Notes under the pieces: generated by a model
The model's input: only the letters and a program-made list of their open reading frames with translations
Database searches by the model: none
What the model was told of the DNA's origin: nothing
In this document: positions 51,048 through 59,815 of the stretch, piece after piece
Position numbering within the stretch: position 1 is the first letter of the stretch
Layout: the number at the start of each line of letters is the position of its first letter
Source: UBA830 sp038146925
Lineage (GTDB): Bacteria > Pseudomonadota > Alphaproteobacteria > MPNO01 > UBA830
Direction of reading: 5' to 3'
DNA: 64,000 nucleotides
NCBI GenBank assembly: GCA_038146925.1
Contig: JAYQSP010000011.1
Coordinates: 186,001 to 250,000, forward strand
Translations under genes and position numbers: made by a program

Positions 51048-53207
51048 TTATTCGTAGTGCAGGGATTCCGCCGAGGAGGTCCGGTTTGCGACGAATGCGG
51101 GATAGACCGACGCCGCAACGCAGGTGAAAACGCACAGCGCCGAAATATACAATGTCGCGTCCAGCGAGATACGCAGGAAATAGTCGAACAGCGTGAAATG
51201 GTCGAGAAACCGGATGCTGATCGCTCCCAGCCCGTTGCCGATCACGATCGCAAGTACCGCACTGACGCAGCCGATGATCGTGCCTTCGATCAGCAGCATC
51301 CGCGCGACCTGTCCCCGGCTGATGCCGATGGATTTCAACACCGCGAATTCGCGGTCGCGGGCGCGTACCTGGATCAGCATCGTATTGGCGACGCCGATAC
51401 CCGCCAGCACCACCGTGCCCAGCAGAATGAAGTCGAAAATCAGGAAATCGCGGTCGATCTCCCGGCTCTGCCAGTATGCCTGGAAACGGCCGCGCTTGAC
51501 GGTGACGTACCAGGGATACAGCGCCTGCTCCTGATTCCTGTACAGATAGGGCTGAACCTGACCGAATGGACGCGCCGACGCGTAGCGTCCCAGGGATTTT
51601 TCCAGATTGTCGGCGAAGATCGGGTTGCCGTCGCTGAACAGCGCGTATGATTTCAGATCCACATACTGCGCGCTTTCCAGATAAAACCCGACGCTATCCG
51701 AGATGCCGATGACGGCGAACCGATGATCGCGCCTGCCGTCGGAAAAGACGATGGTATCGCCCGGCTGCGCGTCGTAGCGGGCGGCCAGGGTTTTGGACAA
51801 CATCACGCGCCCGGGCAGCAGCGCAGGGTATCCCAGGGCCCGCAGATGCGGGTTAACGTCGCTTGCCTTGACCAGACGGATGGGGAAGTCGCCACCGGTC
51901 TTCGCCGACATGCGCATCAGCAGGATGCCGTTCGTGGCCAGCCGTTCCTGAAGCTGGGCTTCGTCGACCTGCCGGTCGGCGGGACGTTCGAAATAGGAAC
52001 TGGCCCGCATCGCGTCCCAGGCCCAGATCGCGATCTCGTCCTTCAGGGCGCGGGTCACGTCGTGAAGGCCGGTCAGCAGGCTGAACACCAGGGTTACCCC
52101 GGTGACCGAGAACACCAGGCGCCGGCTGTTGAGCCGCATGCGGCGCCCGGTCAGGAACGCTTCCAGCGGCAGGATCGCACGAAAGACGGTCTCGAACAGG
52201 CGGATGGCACCGCGCAGAAACGGAGAAAGCCACCACAGCGTCGCGGTCGCCAGGATGGCAACGAACGCGGCTTCGAACAGGAAGAAATAGACGACCGACA
52301 GCCAGCTTTCCATGAAGGGGCGCATGCCGATCCACGCGGCGGCCAGCATCGGCGGGATCAGCCAGCCGAATCCCTTTTGCGCCAGTGCGACGCCGCCGTC
52401 GCCGTCGGCCAGAAAGCGGGGGTTCAGGACGTCGGGGATTTTCAGGCGGCGGATTTCTCGCAGCGGACTGGCCACGCCGAGATAGACGATCGCCAGGCTG
52501 ACAAGCCCCATGCCGGTCAGTTCCAGCCAGGGTATCTCGAAACCCGGCAAAGGACGCCGCCCGTTGGTCGATATCCCGCCTGCAAGGAGGGCCGCGGCCG
52601 CCGGAAACGCAGCGATCAGCCCGATCACGGTAGCGACCGCGCCCAGCAGCGTGGCTTCCGCCATCAGCGACGCGCCGACATTGCGCCGGCTCTCGCCCAG
52701 GCACAGCATCAGGCTGAATTCCCGCGCCCGGGTCGAGACAGAATAACGCATCGTGTAGAAAACGATTACCGCGCCGATAAAGAACGCCAGCAACGACGCC
52801 ATGCGTACCGCCAGCCGCATGGCCTGGTAGTCTTCCTCGCCCAGCCGGTTGCGCGCCGTATCGCTTGCGGCGGCGCCGCCGCGCTGGGTGGGGACGATCG
52901 AGCCGGATTCGGTTGTTTCGTTGCGGCGCTCGATGCGGATCGCAAACGGCTTGTCGCCGACGCGCTGAAGGGCCTCCGCTTCTTTCGCTGCTTCTGCGAG
53001 TTCTTCCGCCTCGAACTCGTCGACAGGGACGATCTGGCCCGACCGCGCCGTGTTGGCATCGACGATCAGCACTGCATTGACCACGCCGATGCCGATGGCG
53101 ACGCCCAGCACCGTCGCCAGTGCGATCATTCGGCGATGGCGCAGGCTGCGGGCTGCCAGCCGGAAGGCGAGTCCGAGATTAAGCGGCAGGGCGTCGGCGG
53201 CAGACAC
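51048..53207 (-). CDS. ABC exporter permease with FtsX domains
   Basis: 719 residues with about ten membrane helices and two FtsX-type transport units: one after the N-terminal extracytoplasmic domain (VRMASLLAFFIGAVIVFY, LMAEATLLGAVATVIGLIAA) and one near the C-terminus (FILLGTVVLAGIGVANTMLIQVRARDREFAVLKSIGISRGQVARMLLIEG). The large size and duplication are like LolE/MacB-type or Bce-type lipoprotein or peptide exporters. It is 3 bases after the ATPase gene and its partner is clearly that ATPase. Substrate unknown. Confidence 0.9.
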   Translation of the reverse strand: MSAADALPLNLGLAFRLAARSLRHRRMIALATVLGVAIGIGVVNAVLIVDANTARSGQIVPVDEFEAEELAEAAKEAEALQRVGDKPFAIRIERRNETTESGSIVPTQRGGAAASDTARNRLGEEDYQAMRLAVRMASLLAFFIGAVIVFYTMRYSVSTRAREFSLMLCLGESRRNVGASLMAEATLLGAVATVIGLIAAFPAAAALLAGGISTNGRRPLPGFEIPWLELTGMGLVSLAIVYLGVASPLREIRRLKIPDVLNPRFLADGDGGVALAQKGFGWLIPPMLAAAWIGMRPFMESWLSVVYFFLFEAAFVAILATATLWWLSPFLRGAIRLFETVFRAILPLEAFLTGRRMRLNSRRLVFSVTGVTLVFSLLTGLHDVTRALKDEIAIWAWDAMRASSYFERPADRQVDEAQLQERLATNGILLMRMSAKTGGDFPIRLVKASDVNPHLRALGYPALLPGRVMLSKTLAARYDAQPGDTIVFSDGRRDHRFAVIGISDSVGFYLESAQYVDLKSYALFSDGNPIFADNLEKSLGRYASARPFGQVQPYLYRNQEQALYPWYVTVKRGRFQAYWQSREIDRDFLIFDFILLGTVVLAGIGVANTMLIQVRARDREFAVLKSIGISRGQVARMLLIEGTIIGCVSAVLAIVIGNGLGAISIRFLDHFTLFDYFLRISLDATLYISALCVFTCVAASVYPAFVANRTSSAESLHYE

Positions 53208-53210
53208 CGG

Positions 53211-53975
53211 TCAGATCCCCAGTCGCTGCAGTTCCGCGTAGATGCCGGTCATCTCCTCCGGCCCTTTGTCCTGCGTCACGGTGCCGGCGATGACGCCATC
53301 CTTCAGAAAGCACACCCGGTCGGCCCAGGCCGCGTGTTCCGGGCTGTGGGTGACCAGCAGAACGCTGGTCTCTTCCTCGGCGACGGTATCGCGCAGTGTC
53401 TGCAGGATGGCGCGACCCACCGCCGGGTTGACGTTGCCGGTCGGTTCGTCGGCCAATAACAGGGCAGGGCGATGCACCAGCGCCCGGGCAATCGAGACAA
53501 GCTGCATCTCTCCGCCCGACAGCTGGTGGGGCAGGTGATCGCGCCGTTTGTCGAGGCCGACGCGTTCGATCAGCCCGTCGACGCGCTTTTTGGTTTCCGA
53601 CCGCGCACCGCCCGCGATCTGCTGCGGCAGGGCGATGTTTTCGCGCACGCTCAAAGTCGGGATCAGGTTGAAAAACTGGAACACGATCCCGATATCGCGC
53701 CGCCGCAGCAGGGTGCGGGCGCGTTCGGAGCCGTAATTCACCGCCGAACCTGCGATCTCCACGTGGCCGCCGTCCGGCGCGTCGATGGCGGCGATGCAGT
53801 TCAGCAGCGTGGTCTTCCCCGATCCGCTCGGCCCCATGATGGCGATCATGTCGCCCCGGTCGACGCGCAGTTCCAGTCCCTTCAGGACGGGGATCGCCTC
53901 GCTGCCCAGCCGGTAGGATTTTTCGAGGCCGGAGACGTTCAGCGCGGCGTCAGGGAGGACTGGTTGATCGGTCAT
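53211..53975 (-). CDS. ABC exporter ATPase, LolD/MacB group
   Basis: 254 residues. Walker A GPSGSGKTT, signature LSGGEMQLVSIARALVHRP, Walker B LLLADEPTGNV and H-loop VTHSPEHA are complete. The GEAIPVLKGLELRVDRGD opening is typical of MacB/LolD-like ATPases paired with FtsX permeases. It overlaps the MaoC gene at its start by ATGA, so the exporter may be expressed together with it even though the role differs. Confidence 0.94.
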   Translation of the reverse strand: MTDQPVLPDAALNVSGLEKSYRLGSEAIPVLKGLELRVDRGDMIAIMGPSGSGKTTLLNCIAAIDAPDGGHVEIAGSAVNYGSERARTLLRRRDIGIVFQFFNLIPTLSVRENIALPQQIAGGARSETKKRVDGLIERVGLDKRRDHLPHQLSGGEMQLVSIARALVHRPALLLADEPTGNVNPAVGRAILQTLRDTVAEEETSVLLVTHSPEHAAWADRVCFLKDGVIAGTVTQDKGPEEMTGIYAELQRLGI

Positions 53976-54418
53976 GCAGATTTTTTGGCGATGAGAACAT
54001 TGTCGATATAGGTCAGCAGTGCCTTGTTTTCCTGATTTTTCAGCGTTGTCCGCACCCGCACGATGCCCCGGTCCGGCTTCGAACGGGATTCGCGGGTTTC
54101 CAGCACTTCCAGATAGACACTGATCCGGTCTCCGGGACGAACCGGCGCCAGATAACGCAATTCGTCGTACCCCATCGACGCCATTACGCCAGGCGGGATA
54201 CCATTCCTGTGAAGCAGTATCTGTTTGATGGCCATCGAGTACTCGCCCGACGCGATCAGCCCGCCATGAATCGATTTCTCAGCGGCTTCGCGATCGACAT
54301 GGAAGGGAAACGGGTCCCATTTTTCGGAAAAGGCGACCATTTCCTCTTCCTCGACCAGATACTCGCCGAAGGTTTGCGTGTCGCCCACCGACATGTCCTC
54401 GAACCAGCCATATACCAT
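53972..54418 (-). CDS. MaoC-type (R)-hydratase / dehydratase
   Basis: 148 residues from ATG 54418, preceded by GAGGTG at good spacing; the frame reaches 54634 without a better start. A single hotdog with GLIASGEYSMAI (MaoC helix), FPFHVDREAAEKSIHGG carrying the catalytic Asp/His pair, and YDELRYLAPVRPGDRISVYLEV. It should hydrate a 2-enoyl-CoA. It is co-translated with the ABC ATPase but likely acts in another pathway. The EpmC-like gene is divergent, 79 bases away. Confidence 0.87.
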   Translation of the reverse strand: MVYGWFEDMSVGDTQTFGEYLVEEEEMVAFSEKWDPFPFHVDREAAEKSIHGGLIASGEYSMAIKQILLHRNGIPPGVMASMGYDELRYLAPVRPGDRISVYLEVLETRESRSKPDRGIVRVRTTLKNQENKALLTYIDNVLIAKKSA

Positions 54419-54497
54419 GATCACCTCGGTTTTTGCCGGGCGGGACCATCGCCGCCTCGCGCTCCGAATGCAAGTAAATGCGGTATAGTGGGGCATC

Positions 54498-55208
54498 ATG
54501 AACCTGACGCCGATAGATCCCGAAATCCTGCCGCAGGCGCTGGCGACGGTGAAAGCGCGCCTGACGACCGGAACCGTTTCCGCAGTTGCTTTCGACCTGA
54601 TCGCCGCAACCGCCGGGAACCCGGATGCCGCCATTGATACGCCCGATCACCGCCGGGCGGCCCGCGACCTGGTCGCGGATGCCGGCATGACCGCCATCGA
54701 CGAAGTGCCCGCCGAGGCCTTCAGCTGGGACGGGACCGCTGTCCGGACCCGGAGCGAGGCCAGCGTCCTGATCCACGAAGTGGCTCACTGGCTGATCGCG
54801 CCGCCCGACCGCCGCCGCCTGCCGGATTTCGGGCTTGGCGCCGGGCCGGAAACCGGACGGGTTGCGGAGGCGGAGGCCGCCCGCTGCGTCGACGATGCGA
54901 CGAAGGAAGAAGAGGAGTTGCTGGCATCGTTGCTCGGCATCCTGTTCGAGGCGGCCCTGGGACAGCCCGCCATTCACGCCTTCATCGAGCAGAACTGGCT
55001 GGAAGCGTGGGAGCGTCCCGCGGCGGCGGAACAGTTCCGGAGCGCGGCGGATATGTTATGCGGGAGGGGGCTTATCGACCGCCGGGGACTGCCCGTGCTT
55101 CCTCAGGACGGCAACGCCGCGACCGCCGCGATCTCGATCAGGAATTCGGGCCAGGCCAGCGCCGAGACTTCGACGATGGCCGATGCCGGGCCGTCGCTCG
55201 GGAAATAG
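54498..55208 (+). CDS. EpmC-like putative metallo-hydroxylase
   Basis: 236 residues. The central part has ASVLIHEVAHWLIAPPDRRRLPDFG and an EAxxVDDATKEEEE region, which resembles elongation factor P hydroxylase EpmC, whose HExxHW helix and following basic and aromatic residues bind metal. A zinc-protease-like reading of HEVAH is the alternative. The last ~35 residues overlap the RidA gene on the other strand and look like antisense of it, so the real protein probably ended near 55090 before losing a stop, or the end is a fusion artefact. No EpmA/EpmB genes are near. Confidence 0.7.
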   Translation: MNLTPIDPEILPQALATVKARLTTGTVSAVAFDLIAATAGNPDAAIDTPDHRRAARDLVADAGMTAIDEVPAEAFSWDGTAVRTRSEASVLIHEVAHWLIAPPDRRRLPDFGLGAGPETGRVAEAEAARCVDDATKEEEELLASLLGILFEAALGQPAIHAFIEQNWLEAWERPAAAEQFRSAADMLCGRGLIDRRGLPVLPQDGNAATAAISIRNSGQASAETSTMADAGPSLGK

Positions 55209-55507
55209 CGTTCCCGGATATCGGAAATCGAATTGAAGGCCTCGATGTCGCGGACGTAGACCGTGACCTGCGCGATGTCGGCCATGGCGCCTCCGTTGGC
55301 TTCGACGATGGCGCGGATGTTTTCCAGCACCTGGGTCGCCTGGGCTCGGATATCGCCGTCGCCGACCAGCTTTCCGTCGGCGTCCAGCGCCACCTGCCCG
55401 GCGATGAACAGCAGCGGCCCGCTTTCGGTTCGTATGCTGTTGGAATAATGCGGCTTCATCGGCGGGGCGACGGAAGCCGGGTTGGTGCCGACGGATTTGC
55501 TGGTCAT
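55103..55507 (-). CDS. RidA (YjgF) family deaminase
   Basis: 134 residues from ATG 55507, with AGGAG at good spacing; the open frame to 55573 has no better site. The family core is visible: GPLLFIAGQVALDADGKLVGDGDIRAQATQVLENI, VTVYVRDIEAFN and PARSAIVEVSALA-like VEVSALAWPEFLIEIAAVAAL with the catalytic arginine region. RidA proteins hydrolyse reactive 2-aminoacrylate and related imines. Its 3' end overlaps the EpmC-like gene by 106 bases, convergently. Confidence 0.88.
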   Translation of the reverse strand: MTSKSVGTNPASVAPPMKPHYSNSIRTESGPLLFIAGQVALDADGKLVGDGDIRAQATQVLENIRAIVEANGGAMADIAQVTVYVRDIEAFNSISDIRERYFPSDGPASAIVEVSALAWPEFLIEIAAVAALPS

Positions 55508-55694
55508 GTTCGAACTCCTCTCGTGGGTATCGACGCCATTAAACGCAATATAGGCCGGGCGCGCCATTGACACGTTCGGGCAGAGATCAGCATACTGATT
55601 TTAAGAACCTCGACCGTTTGGCCGGTTGCCTGCTGTCGTCTGGATTCTCTCGGGATGCACTCGTCCCGCTTAAACAAACCAAGGGAGATATAGG

Positions 55695-56696
55695 ATGCGT
55701 ACACCTAAAATTCTTAGCACCATTGCCGCCTTGGCCGTGGCTGGCTATGCGGGCGCCGCGACGGCGCAGATGGACATGAAAATCGGCTTCGCGACAATCA
55801 ACGATCCGCAGCATGCCATCGCTGAAGAAATTAAAAAGCGCTTTACCGCGAACGCCGACCTGAAGATTTCGCCACGGGTTTTTCCGGCGGCTCAGATCGG
55901 ATCGATCCCGCGGATGATCGAAGGTATCCAGTTCGGCACGCTGGAAGCGCTGATCACGCCGCCGGGTTTCATGGTCGGCATTAACCCCAATTTTCAGGTA
56001 CCCGATGCGCCGGGCCTGTTCGATGACGTGTTCCACGCCCATCGCGCACTGAACGACCCCGAGTTTTTCGGAAAGTATTCGCAGCTTGCCGCCAATCGCG
56101 GAATCAAGATGGCGTCGCTCTATGTCTATGGACCGACATCTTTCGCGAGCAAGAAGCCGATCCGTACGCTGGCCGATTTCAAGGGCCAGAAAGTGCGTGT
56201 GCTGGCAACCAAGATGGAAAGCGCCCTGGTCGGAAGCTTCGGCGCCGCGGGCGTCCCGATGCCTTATTCGGAGGTTCTGCCGGGTCTGCAGCGCGGTACC
56301 ATCGACGGGGTCCGCAGCTCGATCATCGTGATGGGCGGATCCAAGTTCTTCACGGTGACCAAGTTTATCACCGTCGTCGAGAGCGGCATGATCCCGAGCA
56401 CGGTGCTGCTCAGCGAAGCATGGCTTAAGAAACTGTCGGCCGAACAGCGCAAAACCGTTGAAACCTCGCTGAAAGACATGAGCCAGTGGAATACCAATAC
56501 CGCGGCCGATTTCGGCAAGCGCGCGGAAAAGCTCTGGAAGGATAACGGCGCCGAGGTCATCCGGCTGTCCGATGCCGACCAGAAGAAGTTCATGGATACG
56601 GTGCGGCCGCTGGGCGACCAGTTCCTTGGCGCCAATCCGAAGACCAAGGACATGTTTGCGCTGCTGAAGGCTGCTGCGGCCCGCACGAAAAAATAA
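55695..56696 (+). CDS. DctP-family TRAP solute receptor
   Basis: 333 residues with a Sec signal peptide ending near ATAQ (about residue 24). The DctP motifs are LKIGFATINDPQH-like start MDMKIGFATINDPQHAIAE, FPAAQIGS and FKGQKVRVLATKMESALVGSFGAAGVPMPYSEVLPGLQRGTIDG. It binds an organic acid in the periplasm. No DctQ or DctM follows: a terminator comes 21 bases after its stop and the next gene is on the other strand. So it is an orphan receptor. Confidence 0.9.
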   Translation: MRTPKILSTIAALAVAGYAGAATAQMDMKIGFATINDPQHAIAEEIKKRFTANADLKISPRVFPAAQIGSIPRMIEGIQFGTLEALITPPGFMVGINPNFQVPDAPGLFDDVFHAHRALNDPEFFGKYSQLAANRGIKMASLYVYGPTSFASKKPIRTLADFKGQKVRVLATKMESALVGSFGAAGVPMPYSEVLPGLQRGTIDGVRSSIIVMGGSKFFTVTKFITVVESGMIPSTVLLSEAWLKKLSAEQRKTVETSLKDMSQWNTNTAADFGKRAEKLWKDNGAEVIRLSDADQKKFMDTVRPLGDQFLGANPKTKDMFALLKAAAARTKK

Positions 56697-56716
56697 GACC
56701 TGGATATACGGTCGGG

Positions 56717-56745
56717 AAAAGGGCGGCTTCGGCCGCCCTTTTTTA
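56717..56745. terminator. Strong bidirectional-type terminator after the DctP gene
   Basis: GGGCGGC and GCCGCCC pair around TTCG, with AAAA before and TTTTTT after, so it can work on both strands. It separates the DctP gene from the convergent MarR gene, whose stop codon lies at its right edge. Confidence 0.85.
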
Positions 56746-57255
56746 TGTCGGGTTTCCGCGTCCCCGCGCCGGTGCACGGCTGAATTCGTTGTTGGCTTCC
56801 ACCAGTTCGGTCATCAGCGACATCAGCGTCTCGCGCTTGTCCGCGGAGAGCGGTTCCATAAATTTCGCCTGCGCGGCCAGCGACGCATGTTCCATCTCGC
56901 GCGCGATGCGGGTGCCTTCTCCGGTTAGCCGGGCGATGCGCTGGCGCCGGTCCTGGCGGCTGGTCTTGCGGGCCACGAGCCCGCGCTGGTCGAGCCGCGC
57001 CAGCACATCCGCGACATTGGTGCGGTCGATCCCGGCGTCGCGGGCGATGGTCACCTGGTCGGCATCCGGGCGGTTCAGCAATGCGGTCATCACGGCGTAT
57101 TGTACGGGCGTGATCCCGAATTCCGCGCATTCCTCCAGGAACATCGCGACGTGGATCTGGTGCAGCCGGCGAACCAGATAGCCGGGCCGGTCCCATAGGC
57201 TGGTCAGCGATCCTGTGTTCGCTACTGCGTTTTTCTGGCTGGATGTTTCTGTCAT
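56743..57255 (-). CDS. MarR-family transcriptional regulator
   Basis: 170 residues with a winged helix: ECAEFGITPVQYAVMTALLNRPDADQVTIARDAGIDRTNVADVLARLDQRGLVARKTSRQDRRQRIARLTGEG. The wing motif QDRRQR is clear. It is transcribed away from the VanA-like gene and is a natural candidate to control the downstream vanA-pobA-hyuAB-preA genes. A CAGT-ACTG inverted repeat lies in the shared 111-base promoter gap. Confidence 0.9.
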   Translation of the reverse strand: MTETSSQKNAVANTGSLTSLWDRPGYLVRRLHQIHVAMFLEECAEFGITPVQYAVMTALLNRPDADQVTIARDAGIDRTNVADVLARLDQRGLVARKTSRQDRRQRIARLTGEGTRIAREMEHASLAAQAKFMEPLSADKRETLMSLMTELVEANNEFSRAPARGRGNPT

Positions 57256-57283
57256 GCATCGACCATATCGACGGCAACTCCGT

Positions 57284-57343
57284 CAGTACACTGTCATTTC
57301 AACGGGTGGGTTGCCGGACGGTAGAAACGGGGTATACTGATGA
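57284..57343. promoter_or_regulatory. Promoter/operator region between MarR and the VanA-like gene
   Basis: Contains CAGT-AC-ACTG (57284-57293), a -35-like TTGCCG (57311-57316) and, after 16 bases, TATACT (57333-57338) within GGTATACTGATGA. The TATACT core is repeated before hyuA and preA. The element combines a -10 box and a possible regulator site. Confidence 0.5.
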
Positions 57344-57366
57344 ATAAATATAGCGGGAGAAGACAG

Positions 57367-58434
57367 ATGTTTCTCAGGAATTGCTGGTACGTCGCGGCCT
57401 GGTCGAAAGATGTCGGGCGCGAGCTTCTGGGGCGAATTCTGCTCAACGAATACGTCGTGCTGTACCGCAAGGAAGACGGCACGCCCGTCGCGCTGGAAAA
57501 CCGGTGTCCGCATCGGAACCTGCCGCTGTCGGAAGGCCGGCTGATCGGCGACGAGATCGAATGCGGCTATCACGGGATGGTCTTCAACTGCGACGGCGCC
57601 TGTACGCACCTGCCGGGATCGGAATCCCCGCCGGACTGGGCCACGGTTCGACAGTATCCCGTCGCGGAACGCAATGGCTGGCTGTTCTACTGGCCGGGCG
57701 ATCCGGCGCTGGCCGACGAAGCGCTGATCCCGGACTATCCCAAACACAACGAAAACGAAGACTGGATCCGCGCCCAGGGGCAGACTTACGTGAAGGCCGG
57801 CTACCGGCTGGTGCTCGACAACCTGCTCGACCTCTCGCACCTGACCTACGTGCACGGCTCGACCACCGGCAACCGGGCCGTCGCCGAAATGGCCAATCTG
57901 ACGACGGAACAGGAAGGCGACACGGTCCGCGTCACCCGGTGGATGGAAGACATCGAACCGGCGCTGGCGTTCCGCGAATACGGCGGCTACGAGAACAATA
58001 TCGACCGCTGGCAGATGAGCCAGTTCATCCCGCCCGCCTATATCAACATCAATAACGGTTCGGTCGATGCCGGCACCGGCGCCGACCGCGAAACCCGCAA
58101 CAACGAACAGGGCAAGTGGGGCTTCGTGGTCTATCACGCGATGACGCCCGAAACCGAGACGACCACGCACCAGTTCTGGACCGTCGCCGGCCACAAGGAC
58201 AACGTGCCCGAACATATGCGCGGCCAGTTCGTCGACGCGATGCACGGCGTCCTGAAGGAAGACCTCGACGTCTACGAGGCACAACAGCGCGCCATCGATA
58301 TGGACCCGGAAGCGCCCAATCGCGACGCCAATCCGCGCGGCACGATCCCCGCCGACGAGGGCCTGCTGGCCATGCGCCGGGTGATCCGGCGGCTCTACGG
58401 CGACGAACAGAAATCGCTGCAGGCCGCGGAGTAG
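57367..58434 (+). CDS. VanA-like Rieske oxygenase (aromatic O-demethylase type)
   Basis: 355 residues from ATG 57367 (GGGAGA upstream; a longer start at 57340 is less likely). It starts MFLRNCWYVAAWSKDV, typical of VanA-type oxygenases. Rieske ligands are C47-x-H49 and C66-xx-H69 (CPHRNLPL ... CGYHGMVF), and the iron site is LDNLLDLSHLTYVH with Asp and two His. It would O-demethylate a methoxy-aromatic acid or do a related oxidation. No VanB reductase is adjacent. It heads the catabolic run that goes on with pobA. Confidence 0.87.
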   Translation: MFLRNCWYVAAWSKDVGRELLGRILLNEYVVLYRKEDGTPVALENRCPHRNLPLSEGRLIGDEIECGYHGMVFNCDGACTHLPGSESPPDWATVRQYPVAERNGWLFYWPGDPALADEALIPDYPKHNENEDWIRAQGQTYVKAGYRLVLDNLLDLSHLTYVHGSTTGNRAVAEMANLTTEQEGDTVRVTRWMEDIEPALAFREYGGYENNIDRWQMSQFIPPAYININNGSVDAGTGADRETRNNEQGKWGFVVYHAMTPETETTTHQFWTVAGHKDNVPEHMRGQFVDAMHGVLKEDLDVYEAQQRAIDMDPEAPNRDANPRGTIPADEGLLAMRRVIRRLYGDEQKSLQAAE

Positions 58435-58530
58435 GGGGCGCATTTCTAGCTGATGTGATTCCCGTCTTCGTTGGAATTACAATGTATGGGGGCGAATGCC
58501 TTAAATTTGCCCCGTCTCAAAATTCATCCC

Positions 58531-58562
58531 AAACTGGCCCTGAGATTTAAAACGGGACACAA
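58531..58562 (+). promoter_or_regulatory. Box shared with the preA leader, before pobA
   Basis: AAACTGGCCCTGA (58531-58543) and AACGGGACACAA (58551-58562) recur almost unchanged before preA (63681-63705). The role is unknown; one part overlaps the pobA ribosome site. Confidence 0.35.
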
Positions 58563-58565
58563 GCC

Positions 58566-59750
58566 ATGATTCACAAAACACAGGTCGGCATCGTCGGCGC
58601 AGGACCCTCCGGGCTGCTGCTGTCGCGGCTGCTGGCGCTCCAGGGGATCGACAGCATCATCGTCGAACGCCAGAGCCGCGACTACGTTGAGGGACGCATC
58701 CGCGCCGGCGTACTGGAGCAGGGGACCATGGACCTGCTGGACGAGGCCGAGGTCGGCGAGCGCATGCACGCCGAGGGCCTGCTCCATGGCGGGGTCGAGC
58801 TCTGTTTCAACGGAAAGCGCCATCCGATCGACTTCGTCGAACTGACCGGCGGCAAGACCGTCATGGTCTATGGCCAGACCGAGGTGACGAAGGATCTGAA
58901 CAACGCGCTCGATGCCGCCGGCGCGCAGATGGTCTACGAGGCCGAGGCGGTGACGGTCGACGAATTCGATTCTGATCAGCCCTTCATCCGCTACCGCAAG
59001 GACGGCGAGGCGCACGAAATCCAGTGCGACTACATCGCCGGATGCGACGGGTTCCACGGCGTTACCCGGCGCAGCATCCCGGCCGACCGGATCGAGCTGT
59101 TCGAACGTGTCTATCCGTTTTCGTGGCTTGGCATCCTGGCGGAAACGCCACCGGTGTCGGACGAGCTGATCTATGCCAACAGCGACCGCGGCTTCGCGCT
59201 GTTTTCCATGCGCTCGAAGACCCTCAGCCGGCTCTATATCCAGTGCGCGCCGGACGAGGAAATCGACGAATGGTCGGACGACCGGATCTGGGAGGAACTT
59301 GCCCATCGGCTGGACGAGGAAGGCGCGAAGAAACTGACGCCGGCGCCGCTGCTGGAAAAAAGCATCACCCCGATGCGCAGCTTCGTCGCCGAACCCATGC
59401 GGTTCGGGAACATGTTCCTAGTCGGCGATGCCGCCCATATCGTGCCGCCCACCGGCGCCAAGGGTCTGAACCTGGCGGCATCCGATGTGCGGTACCTGTC
59501 GCGCGCGCTGGTCGATCACTACAGGAAAGGCGACGACGGGCGGCTGGACCGCTATTCGGAAAACTGCCTGCGGCGCATCTGGAAAGCGCAGCGGTTCTCG
59601 TGGTGGCTGACCACCCTGATGCACCGTTTCCCGGAAGCCAGCCCGTTCGAACGCCGCACCCAGCTGGCCGAGCTGGATTTCGTCACCGGCTCTGAGACCG
59701 GCGCGCGGTCGCTGGCGGAAAATTACGTGGGTCTGCCGTTTGACGATTGA
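58566..59750 (+). CDS. pobA: 4-Hydroxybenzoate 3-monooxygenase
   Basis: 394 residues, exactly PobA size. Motifs: GAGPSGLLLSRLL, RAGVLEQGTMDLL, CDGFHGVTRRSIP, YPFSWLGILAETPP and GDAAHIVPPTGAKGLNLAASDV. It converts 4-hydroxybenzoate to protocatechuate with NADPH and O2. No ring-cleaving pca gene is in the window, so the pathway continues elsewhere. The ATG comes 11 bases after ACGGGA. It precedes hyuA by 65 bases. Confidence 0.95.
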   Translation: MIHKTQVGIVGAGPSGLLLSRLLALQGIDSIIVERQSRDYVEGRIRAGVLEQGTMDLLDEAEVGERMHAEGLLHGGVELCFNGKRHPIDFVELTGGKTVMVYGQTEVTKDLNNALDAAGAQMVYEAEAVTVDEFDSDQPFIRYRKDGEAHEIQCDYIAGCDGFHGVTRRSIPADRIELFERVYPFSWLGILAETPPVSDELIYANSDRGFALFSMRSKTLSRLYIQCAPDEEIDEWSDDRIWEELAHRLDEEGAKKLTPAPLLEKSITPMRSFVAEPMRFGNMFLVGDAAHIVPPTGAKGLNLAASDVRYLSRALVDHYRKGDDGRLDRYSENCLRRIWKAQRFSWWLTTLMHRFPEASPFERRTQLAELDFVTGSETGARSLAENYVGLPFDD

Positions 59751-59768
59751 CGCCCGCCCCATAAAAAG

Positions 59769-59783
59769 GGAGTATACTACGTA
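59769..59783. promoter_or_regulatory. AGTATACTACGTA motif before hyuA
   Basis: GGGAGTATACTACGTAA around 59769-59783 includes a TATACT -10-like hexamer and the 10-base AGTATACTAC that is also present, as a full palindrome, before preA. A TTGACG lies 20 bases upstream of TATACT (long spacing). The shared motif suggests a common regulator. Confidence 0.5.
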
Positions 59784-59815
59784 ATTAGAAAACAGGGACG
59801 GGACCGGGAAGCCTC

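Noticed and set aside
53972..54634. Longer MaoC protein of 220 residues
   Set aside because: The added N-terminus is antisense to the EpmC-like gene; the ATG at 54418 has a good ribosome site.
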